Translations under genes and position numbers: made by a program
Source: Helicostylum pulchrum
Lineage: Eukaryota > Mucoromycota > Mucoromycetes > Mucorales > Mucoraceae
Direction: 5' to 3'
Assembly: GCA_025677825.1 (NCBI GenBank)
Contig: JAIXMO010000067.1
Coordinates: 84,343 to 148,342 of the forward strand
Length of the DNA stretch: 64,000 nucleotides
Notes under the pieces: model-generated
What the model saw: only the letters and a program-made list of their open reading frames with translations
The model's database searches: none
What the model was told of the DNA's origin: nothing
In this document: piece after piece, positions 38,595 to 50,495 of the stretch
How the letters are laid out: each line of letters opens with the position of its first letter
How positions within the stretch are numbered: the stretch's first letter is position 1

Positions 38595-40444
38595 ATAATA
38601 TATTGTATGGCTTTTCTTCTTATACTGATGCTATTTATACTTATGGACAGTTTCTTCGAGGCGCTTCCGTATTCAATGTCTACTTTCTGCTGATTTACTT
38701 TCTTCTGCTGATCGGCTTCTTATACCTGTTACTTTCTTTGCTGTTATGCTTCTGCTGCCAAAGTTGGGTGATGTTATACTTGAGATAAGGGCTATTCCTC
38801 GGTAAGCGCTGTGAAATATTTTTGTTATGACGAATTCTTATTATTTACTTTTTTATTATTGCAAATAAGCTCTTACTCTACTTGGACCCTATTATATGCT
38901 TTGTTTACTTGAACTTTAATGGATGCTTTGTCGCTAATAAATGTCTTTCTTGTTTGGTAACGTTCTCTCTTGCTGGTAAATGTCTTTGTTATGTGGCTGG
39001 CGTTACGGTATTTTTGAGTTGCTACTTTACGATTTGATTATCTTTTCCCTTCTTCACCTCTAGAATAGGGAAGTTTTTTTTTATAAAAAAAGGATGGAGA
39101 GGGGGTTTTACTGATACCAGCGTTTAAATACGGATGGTTTACCTGCCCAAAAATACCGTCTGTTCTTATGCGTATATTATAAAGATATGTATTAATTTAT
39201 ATATTATTTATGAACGACTTGGCTAACCACTTTAAAAATTCGTTTGTACTATAGCACCAGTCCAAGGGAAGCATACTACCTCAGGCAATTTAGATGACTG
39301 CAGGTAAAAAAAAAATATTTTCACATTTGTCTTAGTTAAACTAATTTTTTTTTTTTCCAAGTGAAAATGCTGTATTTTAAAAATTCAAGTACTAGAATAG
39401 TAACTTAGGTTCTCCCAGTGAGTCTGGTGACTTATTTTTTCCTCAACACAGTCCAGGCTTGGGTTGAGGGACAAAAATCCACGGACTGACTAGATCCAGC
39501 GCCATTTTTACTTTTATATGCTATGTTTTATAATTGATTGCTTTTAATTTTATGTGTGATTTTACCACACTACATACACGAAAGGAAGAGGTGTAATTGA
39601 TCTTTAGAAGTGATGGGAGTAACAGAGATCATGAAAGAATCAACTTTCATAAAAACATAAAGCCACGATGATACGTCAAGCTGTAAACCGTTACTTTAAA
39701 TTCTAACCATGAATTCCGTACACTAGGATTTCGTTTGCACTATTTTTATGCAATTCAGATTTCAAAGCAATGATATATTTTAAGATTTTTAGCAATCTTA
39801 TTCCTATCAGCTAAATAATGTTCTTGCGATTGAGCATTTGGGCACCAGATATTTCCCCAATAGCAAATTCAAGTTTTCCGTGCTTCTTGGTCTTGAAAAT
39901 AAAATCATGACGTTCGAAGCAAAAAGTATTTTTCAATCAAGTAAACCATTGTACCGAGACTCTAGTTACTTCTTTATCAATAATACAGAAGCAAACAGGA
40001 AAGCATTTCATGGTAAGACTGCTTTTGACCACAATAGAAGACATGTATCATTTTTTTCGGGGTTGACATACGACGTACAAGTTTTATGTGTACTGTCTAA
40101 AAGCTGTTGTTTATTCGAAAATAAATAAGCTAAGCTATAAACAAATACACTGTATATAAGTTGACTTTACACTAAAACTTTTTTTTTCTTTAAATCCTCA
40201 ACAAAAAAAACTATTTCCCGCTAAAAAAAAAGAGAAGGATATTGTAACACGAGCTTTTATCTCCCCCATTTAGCCCAAAAAAAGAAGTTACACACGTATT
40301 CTGCTTCCAAATACTTGGTTCTATGAAAGGGGGGCCTAGATCAAAACATTTTACTTCTTGACGGGTTTTTTATTATTATTATTATTGATTTTGAATTTTA
40401 CAAATGGCGTATATGTCACCTACTAGCTTTTATCTAAGCATTTT
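38595..40444. other. Intergenic, low-complexity and possibly repeat-derived
   Basis: Pyrimidine-rich sequence at 38600-39010 with repeated CTGCTG and GCTGGTAA strings, then AT-rich DNA. A 96-codon frame at 39838-40128 (+) has protein-like composition but no recognised motif. Possible repeat-derived DNA around 39260-39510 contains CCAGTCCAAGG and GTCCAGGCTTGGG strings. I cannot support a gene or tRNA here. Confidence 0.4.
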
Positions 40445-42439
40445 TTAACTAGTGCCTGAATTTTTATTAACATTGGCTTTCCAAGAATTTGATTCGGTTT
40501 CGTTTAATTGATAATGAGCAGTGGAATCCCGAAGATGGGTTGGAAACATGGGACTCCTTGGTGTAGATTGACCACTATCTGATGTATAGTGAGAGCTAGC
40601 ACGTTGAGCGTTGGTTACTGCTAAATGCATAGAAGAAGCAGAACTATCACGCCAATTATTTCCCTTGTAATCCATATTGTCATTAAATCCTACCCACTGT
40701 ATCGACGAAACGGATTTAGCACCTAACGAAATCCGCGAATGTAACGGACTGCCTTTGGATGGAAACTTTCCTTCTGGTGTATTGGGTGTATTAGGTAAAA
40801 GTAACTTTGAAGACCTTAATTGAAATAAACTTGAACTTCTATCCTTCTTTTTGGATTCATCTTGTGAAGTTGAGAATAAGTTCAAGGTTAATCGTTTGAA
40901 TCCAGTACTTTCTCTTCTCTTGTATTCTGGATGAGTTGTTGCAGATTCTTCTTCTTGTATGCATTCTATTTTAGGTGGTGCTTGACCTAAAATAGCAGAA
41001 TCTGTTGATTGATGTGATTGACGATGATAACTATCAGCAGAAAATTGAAACTGTTCACCTAAAGAAACTGCACTAATTCTACTTCTACTACTGTGACAAG
41101 ATAAGGCTAGTTCAGGGAGACTTAGGGTATTACCATTACTTGGTGCACCTTGTAAACTAGTGGTGGTATTATGATCTTGTATTATACTATGCATAGGGGT
41201 AGGAGACTGACTGAATCTAGCGGCTCTTGATTGCTGATGGATATTATTTTGTCGATGAGCACGCTTTTTCCAAATGAAGAAACCAATTGAAAGTGCTACG
41301 ACACCGACAATACTCACAATGATGCCAGCGATTACACCTCCACCGAGTCCATGATTTTCAGTTGTGTCACTCAAATCAACATCGTTTCGAACTAACCTGA
41401 TGCTACCGTTTGGAGTAGTAGTTTGAATCCATTCCATTTTAGATAAATCTAGATAAATTGGATCGGTCGCTAAAGATTGAGAACCACCAACTTGTCCTCC
41501 GTAATACAATGCTATGTTTTCATTCTCTAATAATGCGCTTGCGTGACCTGATCTCTTGTAATTGATTTTAGTTTTAATTCTTTGCCAGTTCATTTCGAAT
41601 GGTTTCCTTATTTCAAGTTGCCACATATCGTCTAAGATATCATTATCAGATACTTGTCCACCAAATAAAACATGTTTATCAGCAGCAGCAACAAGTGAAA
41701 TTAAGCTTGAATATATACGTGCACTGGGCCAATGCTGTGCTGTAGTTTGCGAGATTAAAACAGAATCAAATGTGTTGGTGTCAAGCCATGTGCATCCATT
41801 TAATAAGTGTTGTGATTGATAGCCAAAACATGAAATGATATATTGCTTGTATACGAGTGATATATGGCCTGCCATACCAGTTGTGGTTGTACCAATTGAT
41901 TTCCATATGTCTGTAGAAAACGAGTAATTCCAAATCATGTCTTGTGACTCAATTAATTTTGAATTTTTATCTGCGCCGCCAATAACGTATAACGTATTGT
42001 TTAAAATAACGGAAGTGTGTCTAAATCTACCACTTGGAACAACTGTTGTTGTGGTTTGATGATTATGAAAAGAGGGTATAAGAGGAGGTGATTCCTTGTT
42101 ATCTTGCTGCATTCCAAAAACAGATATAATTGAGTTTGAAGGAACGTGAAAATGAGATGTATGGCCAACTGTTGGTGGTATTATTAAACTGTCTTTATTG
42201 CTAAAAGAAGTTGAAAGTGAAAGTTCTTGCTTGTTAAATTCAAACGTAATTGGTGATGCTAATTGTTGTATCTCGGTACTGGCCTTATTATATTCAATGC
42301 CGCCAAGAATATATACTGTACCGTTTGGAAAATAATGTGCAGTTGAGTGCTTCCTGCCATGTTGGTGTGGTTCGTTCGATGCATATACAGTCAAGTGCAG
42401 TATATGAGTAAGAATAATTAATTTCAGAAAACACTTCAT
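40445..42439 (-). CDS. Kelch-repeat type I membrane protein
   Basis: One uninterrupted exon encodes 664 aa. A signal peptide (MKCFLKLIILTHILHLTVYA) is followed by a lumenal or extracellular Kelch propeller: YILGGIEY, RFRHTSVILNNTLYVIGGAD, GMAGHISLVYKQYIISCFG, VLFGGQVSDND and HASALLENENIALYYGG. One transmembrane helix (GVIAGIIVSIVGVVALSIGF) ends in the basic stop-transfer IWKKRAHR. The roughly 275-residue cytoplasmic tail is Ser/Thr-rich with many potential phosphosites. This is the layout of fungal Kelch/attractin-like cell-surface proteins of unknown function, common in Mucoromycota. No intron, unlike its neighbours. Confidence 0.85.
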   Translation of the reverse strand: MKCFLKLIILTHILHLTVYASNEPHQHGRKHSTAHYFPNGTVYILGGIEYNKASTEIQQLASPITFEFNKQELSLSTSFSNKDSLIIPPTVGHTSHFHVPSNSIISVFGMQQDNKESPPLIPSFHNHQTTTTVVPSGRFRHTSVILNNTLYVIGGADKNSKLIESQDMIWNYSFSTDIWKSIGTTTTGMAGHISLVYKQYIISCFGYQSQHLLNGCTWLDTNTFDSVLISQTTAQHWPSARIYSSLISLVAAADKHVLFGGQVSDNDILDDMWQLEIRKPFEMNWQRIKTKINYKRSGHASALLENENIALYYGGQVGGSQSLATDPIYLDLSKMEWIQTTTPNGSIRLVRNDVDLSDTTENHGLGGGVIAGIIVSIVGVVALSIGFFIWKKRAHRQNNIHQQSRAARFSQSPTPMHSIIQDHNTTTSLQGAPSNGNTLSLPELALSCHSSRSRISAVSLGEQFQFSADSYHRQSHQSTDSAILGQAPPKIECIQEEESATTHPEYKRRESTGFKRLTLNLFSTSQDESKKKDRSSSLFQLRSSKLLLPNTPNTPEGKFPSKGSPLHSRISLGAKSVSSIQWVGFNDNMDYKGNNWRDSSASSMHLAVTNAQRASSHYTSDSGQSTPRSPMFPTHLRDSTAHYQLNETESNSWKANVNKNSGTS

Positions 42440-43730
42440 ATATGCGTATTAAAAAAAAAAAAAAAAAAAAAAGAGGAAAAAAAGAGGGAAAAAAAAAAGC
42501 AAGAAATATATGTATACGTATAAAGAAAAAAGAAGAATGAAAAAAAAAGGTATGCAAGGTATATTATACTACTTGACTGAATTTAGAAAAGAAATAAAAA
42601 TAGCCTTGGAATTCAGTTTCTTCAAAGACGATCTTATTTAAACTTTTTGTAAATGGTTAGCAAACATGTGTGCAACATACTAAATTGGACTTACAAACAC
42701 CCAAAAAAGGTATCTTCTTGTGTCAAACCACGCTATACTTGTCGTATAAAAAAATATTCCTTTTTCAACATGGACCATGTTTCCCTTTTTTATTGTTATA
42801 AAAATACTACTGGGGGTGTTACACTAGTTTACACTATGAAAAAAAAAAAAAATTACAGCTAAAACGTTTTTTTTTTTTTTGGCAACGATTTTTTACTTAG
42901 TCATTTAGTATGATCCATTACTGGCAATAGCTCTGAACCCGAGTAGTCCAGACACAGAAAAATGTAAATAAATAAATAAAAGAGGTTCCAGATCCTCTCT
43001 ATACGGGTCAATAGTTGTTTATTGACAAGTCAGTACGACCTTATATGGTATAACATGCTCTTAAAAGTCATATATGCCGGTCAAGTTAAATATACACGCT
43101 TTGATCCATTCTAAAACCAACACTCTCAATTATATGTTACATCGTTAGTTCAAACCAGACAAGTAACAAGGGCTAAAAAAAAAGGGTCAAATGGGAGTAT
43201 TATATTCATTATTCTGTACGTCAAAAACAATTGAATACTAATAAAAATGCACATCGTCATAATTTCTTTATTAAGGATATAAGGTGTAAGACAAAAAGCA
43301 TGGAAAGAAAATAATAAATAAGGAGCTCCCTTTTTGGTTTTGTGGGAGGTAAATGCAAGGAATTACTTGATGATATGCTACTTGACTTTCCACATAAAGC
43401 CCCTGCATTTAAGATTTCTTGAATATAAATTTACATGTATAACTGGGAAATATTGTACTCGGGAAGCAGTGGCAAAACTAAAACTCAAAGAGGGAGATTA
43501 CTTACATATGCACACATATCTAAGTTTAGTGTGTTAAAATAGAGAATAATCCTATTTAATCATGTACTTGAACCCAGTATTAACTGCATTAAAAATCAAT
43601 TACAATAAATAGACCTCAGTTTTTCATTTTTTATTCTTTTTTTTATATTATACTTTTTTCGCTTTTCACCAGTTACACTTATCTCCACTCCCTTTTTTTT
43701 TAAAAAAAAAAAGTTCTTTTTCTTTTTACC
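42440..43730. other. Divergent intergenic region, no gene
   Basis: Lies between the start of the Kelch gene and the start of the DASS carrier gene, so it holds both promoters. It begins with a long A-rich tract just upstream of the Kelch ATG and ends with a pyrimidine-rich leader before 43731. Short open frames at 42653 and 43334 have no recognisable content. Confidence 0.5.
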
Positions 43731-45838
43731 ATGACTGGTCAGCATTTGCAATATCAAACCATTGATGTAGACCTCGTATCTCCCATACTTGATTCTACTG
43801 ATGAATTAACAAGTTTACTATCAGATACACCAAAGAAAGGTAACTTGTTTGTAACCACACCTTTTTTTTTCTTATGCATAACCAAATATATATACACCTA
43901 GAGTCTAGATGGTCAAAACTACGTAAAAATCGTACTTTTACTTTACTACCTTCTGTTTTTATCGGTACAGCAATTTGGTTTGGCGTTACACCTACCGAGG
44001 AACTCACAGTGACAGCAGTGCATTTATTGGCTGTATTTACAAGGTATGTACATCTCTACCTCATTATTTATTTATACATTTATATTTATATGTTTAATCA
44101 TAGCTGCATATTTGCTTTAATTACAACATCTGTCGATATATCCATGTTGGTATTAACAGGCCTAACCTTACTAGCTATTACACATTCATTTGAGTGCGTA
44201 GATCACGCAACAGGTTTAATGACCGAATGTAGATTATGTGGTCAAGAAAACCCTCTAACTGATGAATTATACGAGTGTAAAGGCGGAAAAGAGTCCTTTA
44301 AACAGTCTCTTGAGGGATTTTCAAGTTCGGTTGTTTGGCTTATCTTTGCTGCATTCCATTTAGGAAAAGCAGTTGAAATCACTCAGTTAGGCCGTAGATT
44401 GTCTTTATTGATGATAAAGACCTTTGGTAAACATACATTGGGTCTTGCATATGCTATTGTATTTTCAGGTATGTGTTTTTTATGCTTGATGCGGTAAGAA
44501 ATAATTAAATTTTTTATTTTTTATTTATGCTACTATTAGAGTTACTTTTGGCTCCGTTTGTGCCAAGTAATACTGCTCGTGGTGGAGGTATTGTCTTGCC
44601 GGTAGTACATTCCATTGCTACTACTTTAGGCTCTACTCCAGACCACAACCCTGAAATTGGTAGTTTCCTTATCCTTGTAGGAAGTCACGCTAATTTATTG
44701 TCTGCGTCCATGTACCTTACAGGTAAAGTATATATTTCTCTGCCTCTCTCCTTATATAAGCTGTTTTAACTAAACCCTTTATATAGGTATGGCCGCAAAC
44801 CCTATTGTTGTCGCCAAGGCCAATCAGTTGTTCCCTGATATCGATTTTGGGTTTATGACCTGGCTTCAAGGAAGTATCGTTCCTGCCCTTGTTTGTGCCG
44901 CTTGTATTCCGCTGATCATCCGTTGGAGTTTAAGTTTAAATACTGATAAGCCTCAAAGAGGAAAGCATGTAAGAGGAGGTGATAATGTTATTCAACACGC
45001 TCAAATGGAATTAAGTAAAATGGGTCCTGTCTCTTTAAAAGAATGGGTAAATATTTTCATTGTACTACTTTTTTTTTTTTTGCAATTTGAATTCGTATCT
45101 AAATTTCTATTTTATAGCAACTTTGCTTTGTTCTGTTATCTTGTTTAGCCATGTGGGTAACTTCTTCCATGACTCAACTTGATTCTACGTTGGTTGCTTT
45201 GATTGGTATTGTAGCACTTTTACATATGGGTACAATTACATGGAAAGACGTTTCTGGAAATACCAACGCTGTAAGTTTTTCAACTTGAAAAATAATAGCG
45301 TACTAAACATTTTCTGTAGTGGGATACTCTATTTTGGTTAGGTGGATTTGTTACAATTGCACATCAATTATCAGAGGCTGGTGCATCTTCTTATCTTGGT
45401 CACAAAATTTCTTTTGCGATTCAACACTTTAAACTTCCCCCTGTCCCTGCCTTGGCAATTTCTTACTTTCTGACCACATTTATGTTTTCCTCACTAAGTG
45501 CTCATACTGTAGCCTTTGTGGGGACCTTTTTGGATGCTGGACATGCATTAGGTGCTCATCCAATGATGCTGACTGCTTTTATTTCTTATTTTGGTGCTCT
45601 TGGCGGTTGTATGACTAATTTTTCAACAGGTAATATGCACTCTTACGAAACTAAACAAACAAGTATCTTACTCCTTATATTTTTTTATTTTTTTTTAGGC
45701 AGTGCTGCCATGTACTATGCGCCAGGCTACGTTGAAAGAGCTAGATGGTTCAAGCTTGGTTTTCAAATGGCTGTTTTCTACTTGACAATTTATTTCACTG
45801 TAGGTGTTTCTTGGTGGTCTTTCTTGGGCTGGCTATAA
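43731..45838 (+). CDS. DASS/SLC13-family anion transporter without SPX domain
   Basis: Eight exons (43731-43839, 43902-44043, 44104-44468, 44540-44722, 44787-45046, 45118-45270, 45320-45629, 45699-45838) join to 553 aa. Multi-pass membrane protein with two DASS cores: APFVPSNTARGGGIVLPVV holds the first SNT cation motif and FSSLSAHTVAFVGTFLDAG the matching second hairpin; ANPIVVAKANQL and GGCMTNFSTG fit the dicarboxylate/2-oxoglutarate translocator branch known from plants and bacteria. Likely substrates are dicarboxylates or sulfate; the choice is not visible in the sequence. A cysteine-rich loop (ECRLCGQENPLTDELYECKG) between early helices is unusual. Same superfamily as the Pho91-like gene 9 kb upstream, but distant from it. 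Confidence 0.88.
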
Positions 45839-46132
45839 TTAGTAAAAGTGTAAATTATCTCTTTTCTCTCTCTCTCTAATTTATTCTACCTACGCATATT
45901 TTAATCTTTTTACTATTTTATACGCACGCCATATATAAACCTCTGCTATTTTTTTTAAAAAACTTTTCTTAAAAAAAAGGTACTTTCTGTTTTTTAATAG
46001 TTGCATGTGTATACAGTTCTTATGTATGGTATATATATAAAGTTTATTTTTAGTAATTATGATATAAATGGTAATTAAAAAGTAGGTTAAAAATTCTATA
46101 TGAACTGGATGATAATATTACAAGTTTTTTTT

Positions 46133-49100
46133 TTATGCGATCCAATCTCTGGTAGCTGCTTTAAATACATGTTGGCCCATCAACTCAGCAACCAACACGC
46201 CCATCGCTTCCTGCTCCACAATCACTTCCACAGATCCTGCAGCGTACGTCTGCCAATAGATTTGATTTTCCGCACTTCGTTCTTCTTTTCGTTTATTGGA
46301 TTCTTCTACATCAATCGAAGCGCGATAAGAGACACCAGATCCTTCAGCTTGAATGATCTCGTCGTAATTTTCGTGCCACAGGATCGCTTGACGCTGCTGT
46401 AAAATCTTTCGAGAGATTTCGGCGGAAGGAAGCGAAGCAGGTAAAGCGGATTTGGTACGTAACGAACAAGCCAATGTAAACAAGTACAGGTGAACAGAAG
46501 CAGCCAGTTCTTTACGGTACGCGTTCATGGGGTACATAATTTGTCTGCGTACATCTTTTGAAATATACGCTTGAGTTACTAATAAATGTTCAATCCAGTA
46601 CAAAATCTGCTGCTCGTGTTGCAGTATAGCTCGATAGGTTGCAATGGGGAAACTAGCTTTTGTAATACGAGGTTCCATCTCTGCCAAAGTCAACATTTGA
46701 CACGTCAAGTGATGCTGTCTCTTTAAAGCCTTGGTATGATACTCTGCGTCGATTAAGGTAGCCTTGTACCGGTACGACTGCGTGTTTTCCTGGCATACAA
46801 GCGACACCACCTTTGAAAACTGAATACCAGTATCGATCAATAAATCAGACAGGTTTTTTCGCACCATCTTTCGAGCCCATACAGGCCATAGGATTTGATC
46901 TACTAAAAGTACTACGAGTATGGCAAGGAAGGCAGTGACGGATCGTTTCCAAACAGGCGCAAATAAACTTTCTTGGTACACGTTGTCGCTGTAGTTGGTG
47001 GAATTGATGACGGCCATGGTAAGTAAAGAGATAAATCCGATACGCGGGTATTTGGTGGCAAGAAGTGTGTACCACATGGGTATTTGAAAGACAAGTGCCA
47101 GCAGAGCTAAAGCGTACGGGCGTTCGTTTCGGTTGGACGCAAGTATACAGATGTAGCCTGCAACGGCACCAGTAACAGTAGCGAGGACACGGAACATGCA
47201 TTGTAAAGCGGTTGATCCCACTGTAAAATTAAATACAACCATAGCAGATAAAAGAGCCCACTGACCATGATTACTCTACAAAATTTAAAAAAAGTTAAGC
47301 ATAATGGAAAGAAATAAATAAGTAATCTTTTTTTCTCTCTCTTACGTTATAAAGTTCATTTACACCGGTTATAGGAAGCCAAGCCATTAGAGCTAATAGT
47401 TCCATAGTAACAGTGAATTTCATAGCATATCGAACAGGATCAGTTCCTACCCACTCACTAAACGAGTGCAGCCACTTATTCCAAACATGGCTTCCAGGTG
47501 CGTTCTGTAACGGAGTTGTTTCTTGATCATCAAAATTGGTCCAATCGCTCTCACTTGAAATACGCTTTTCAACGGACCCACATCTATTTTCTTCATCACT
47601 GTCCGACTGCCTTGACTCTCTTCTTCTGGACTCGTCCAAATGCTGTTCAAATATCACCCGTTCAGCCGGGTTCCGCTCACCTTTCGCGTTTTCGCCTGCT
47701 TCTCGTATCCATTTTTTAAAATTGACTCGCGGAAAAAATAAGCGAGGAAATCGACCGTACGATTGTCTTTTACTGATCAAGCCTTCTGCTTGTCGTTCCA
47801 GCTCGATCAATTTCTCTCCGAATTGCGATAGTGAAAACAAGACGGTGTAGATCAAAAAATGGTCTTCCTGCGGCTCCGCTCTGCGTTCTTCGTACTCCTT
47901 TTGCAAGATAATCTTGGCTTGGTTTAAACTCTGCATGGCCTCTGTTAAATCGTGCTGATGGGAGTGGTGGTGAGAACACACGTGGTTCGTGGTATCTTGT
48001 TTGGGAATGGCATCATTGTCTTGTAAGCGATGACAAATACACAGAATGATGGCTGTGCAAATCTGTACAAATGTTTTTATCTCGGGCTGCACGGACGATT
48101 GAAGGCGAGAGATTAACTTGTATTCAATTCTGGATTTGGTGCCGTGGACTTTATTTGTTGTGGCTAATGCAATGATATCCGTGGTTTGTCGCTTCGTAAT
48201 GACTTGGTCATGTTTATCAATTCTCGGTGTACGTTGCTCAGGTTTATTAGGTTCTGATTGTGTTTGTGATTGGTAAGAGATGACTTGGCCTTCTCGTTCC
48301 ACTGCAAGCGAAAACCCGTACAGATTCTTTGATAAACCTTCTAGCGTTTTGGCTAATGACTTGTACCAAGTAGGACAGTAGTATGAAATTACAATCTCGT
48401 ATTTCGCTTCTCGTCTTGACGCTTGCATTTTAGATATATCGTCATCTAGAGTTTGAATGATCTGACGTAATTTTTTAGACGCAGTTAAGTCGCTGAAAGA
48501 AACTTCACACTCCTTTAAAATACCAACGTCGATGAACTCTAAAACACGATAGATGGATGTAATAGCGCTACCAAGAGCAGTTCTATTATTAGAGAGAGAG
48601 AGAGTTAGTAAAAAAAAAAAAGAGAGTACTTTTTTTACCAGTATAAAACTAACTCTGATACTTTTGCTGCAGTCTCTGGCCAAATAGCTAAATTGACAAC
48701 CAAAGCAATTGAACCACCAATTAAGACAGGATAAAAGATACCCAAGATGCTCATTATATTAAACTCTGTACTGTAGATGCCTTTCGTCAACCCAAAGAAT
48801 GGAACGATAAAACCTTGTAAAGACGGAATAAATAAACGTGGGTATTTTAATCGCAAGTAAGCAGTGATGAATACGGAGATGAAAAATGCGATTGCAGCAA
48901 TGATTCCGGCTCCATTACTGTAGAGCGCGCTTGATTCTATATGGCTGTTATATATGGTACAGATATAACTTATAATACCAACCCATATGCAGGCAGGCAC
49001 CAACATCATTACATTTAAACACATTTCACTGATTTCATTTCCTGCGGTCGAGCTCGGGTTGAAAAATAAAGTTCCTAATGTCACCAAATAAGGAACTGCA

Positions 49101-49216
49101 CCGATATTTTGACTTACTTGAGGAATGAGGACTATAATGGTGCCAATTTCATATGCAATGGTACATTTTATTATCTTTTTCCATAGGCCTTTATCCTTAT
49201 TAAGCGTAAACTTCAT
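46133..49216 (-). CDS. BRE4/FUSC-like aromatic-acid-exporter-type membrane protein
   Basis: Three exons (49216-48639, about 48567-47346, 47275-46133) give about 980 aa. Each half has a block of about six hydrophobic helices: the first in exon 1 (IGAVPYLVTLGTLFFNPSST onward), the second at the exon 2-3 boundary (SNHGQWALLSAMVVFNFTVG, VTGAVAGYICILAS). Between and after them lie long soluble segments with a His-rich stretch (CSHHHSHQHD) and charged regions. This is the layout of fungal Bre4/DUF2421 proteins of the ArAE/FUSC superfamily. The first acceptor is uncertain: using the nearest AG (exon from 48582) creates a TGA across the junction, whereas the next AG, 15 bases on, keeps the frame open. 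Confidence 0.82.
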
Positions 49217-49430
49217 GCGTTTTCTTTTTTCTTTTAAAAAAAAAGTGTAATAGAAGAGGTTTAAAAAAAAAGATAGAAGAGGAAGAAGATGAAAAAAAAG
49301 TGGAGAACTAAATACGGTATTTATACCAAAACAGAAAAAAAAAAAAAAGAAAAAAAGGTAAGACAAAAAAAAAAAAATCGATAGGAATTGGAGGGTAACT
49401 TTTTATATATAATGTGTATATATTATATTA

Positions 49431-50495
49431 TCATTCTTCTTGTAAATCGTTATTATCGATCTTCTGCTTCTTTGATTTTGACTCACTACTAGAAGCACTT
49501 TCCAACTCTCTTTTTAAATAGGTGTTTTCCATCTTGACACGTTCCAATTCAGACTTGAATACTTCGACTTGTCTGTTGAGCTCACTAATAGCTTGATCTG
49601 TTAACAGCTTTTCAAGTGTCCATTTTTCCAACGTTGCTGCTTCGTTATCTTTTAATTGTCGAATATAGATGGCAGCACGGTTTAAGATGGATCCCTTATT
49701 CTTTTCACAACCAGGTACTATCCGGGCAATCTCGCTGATGCCTTCATTGATATTTTCACGGCGTCTTCTTTCAACTTGTTTATGATTCTCACGACGTTGT
49801 CTATGCCATTCATCCGATCCAACTGCTGGTTTTTCTTCGTTTTCAGATACTGCTGCAACCGATGCGGATGCTGCTTGACTTATTTGTTGATGACCTTGTT
49901 GTTGTTGTTGTTGTTGTTGTTGTTGATGACCTTGTTGTTGATGGCCTTGTTGTTGCTGCTGTTGAGCTTGTTGTTGCTGCTGTTGAGCTTGTTGTTGCTG
50001 CTGTTGAGCTTGTTGTTGCTGCTGTTGAGATTGAGCTTGTTGTTGAGATTGGGCTTGAGGTGATGCTTGACTATCCAAGTCACGATAACTTTCATCATTA
50101 CTGCCACGACTTAATCTCATAGATTGATGCAGTGCCTCTAAAGAAGCATTTTGTTGTGGTGTGATAGTAGCCCTTTTGTATCTTTTAGACAACATACGAA
50201 CACAGATAAATTTTATTTTATTTTCTCTCTTACCAAATCTCGTTATCTACAGAACCATAGGTAGTAGGAGCGTTTGTACTTTCTGCTGATTTGGCGGTAG
50301 AGAGCTCGGCAATATGCTCTTTTGTTTCAGACTCTTCACGTTTAGTAACTACTTCCTATATTTTCATGTTTAGCCTCTTGTACTTTTTTTTTTTTTTTTA
50401 CCCTTTTTCTCAGGCCCCACTATATAATATACCTGACTTGATGCGTTTACGTTAGAATCTGCTTCTGTTGCTTGTTGAGTTTGATGATCAGACAT
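49431..50495 (-). CDS. CBF1: Cbf1-like bHLH-leucine zipper transcription factor
   Basis: Three exons (50495-50433, 50355-50234, 50172-49431) give 308 aa. The C-terminal half has a class B bHLH: NHKQVERRRRENINEGISEI (His, Glu, Arg contacts for CACGTG), IVPGCEKNKGSILNRAAIYI, then a leucine-zipper-like helix (QAISELNRQVEVFKSELERV). It is followed by a Ser/Lys-rich tail and nuclear-signal-like KSKKQK. The middle is a long Gln tract with regular QAQQQQQ units. Cbf1 binds E-boxes in methionine-biosynthesis promoters and, in yeast, centromere element CDEI. The exon 3 acceptor nearest the donor yields TGA at the junction; the AG nine bases later gives TGG and a continuous frame, so that is my choice. 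Confidence 0.87.
49895..50045 (-). repeat. CAG/CAA trinucleotide tract coding polyglutamine
   Basis: A pure CAA run (on the gene strand) followed by four near-identical 21-base units coding QAQQQQQ lies inside the Cbf1-like gene. The identical units suggest recent slippage or unequal crossing over, and length variation between strains is likely. Confidence 0.85.

Noticed and set aside
39260..39510. Possible tRNA or small structured RNA around the CCAGTCCAAGG strings
   Set aside because: No T-loop consensus, no acceptor-stem pairing that I could form.
49776..50122. Long Leu- or Val-rich frames opposite the Cbf1-like gene
   Set aside because: They are translations of the polyglutamine repeat in other frames.
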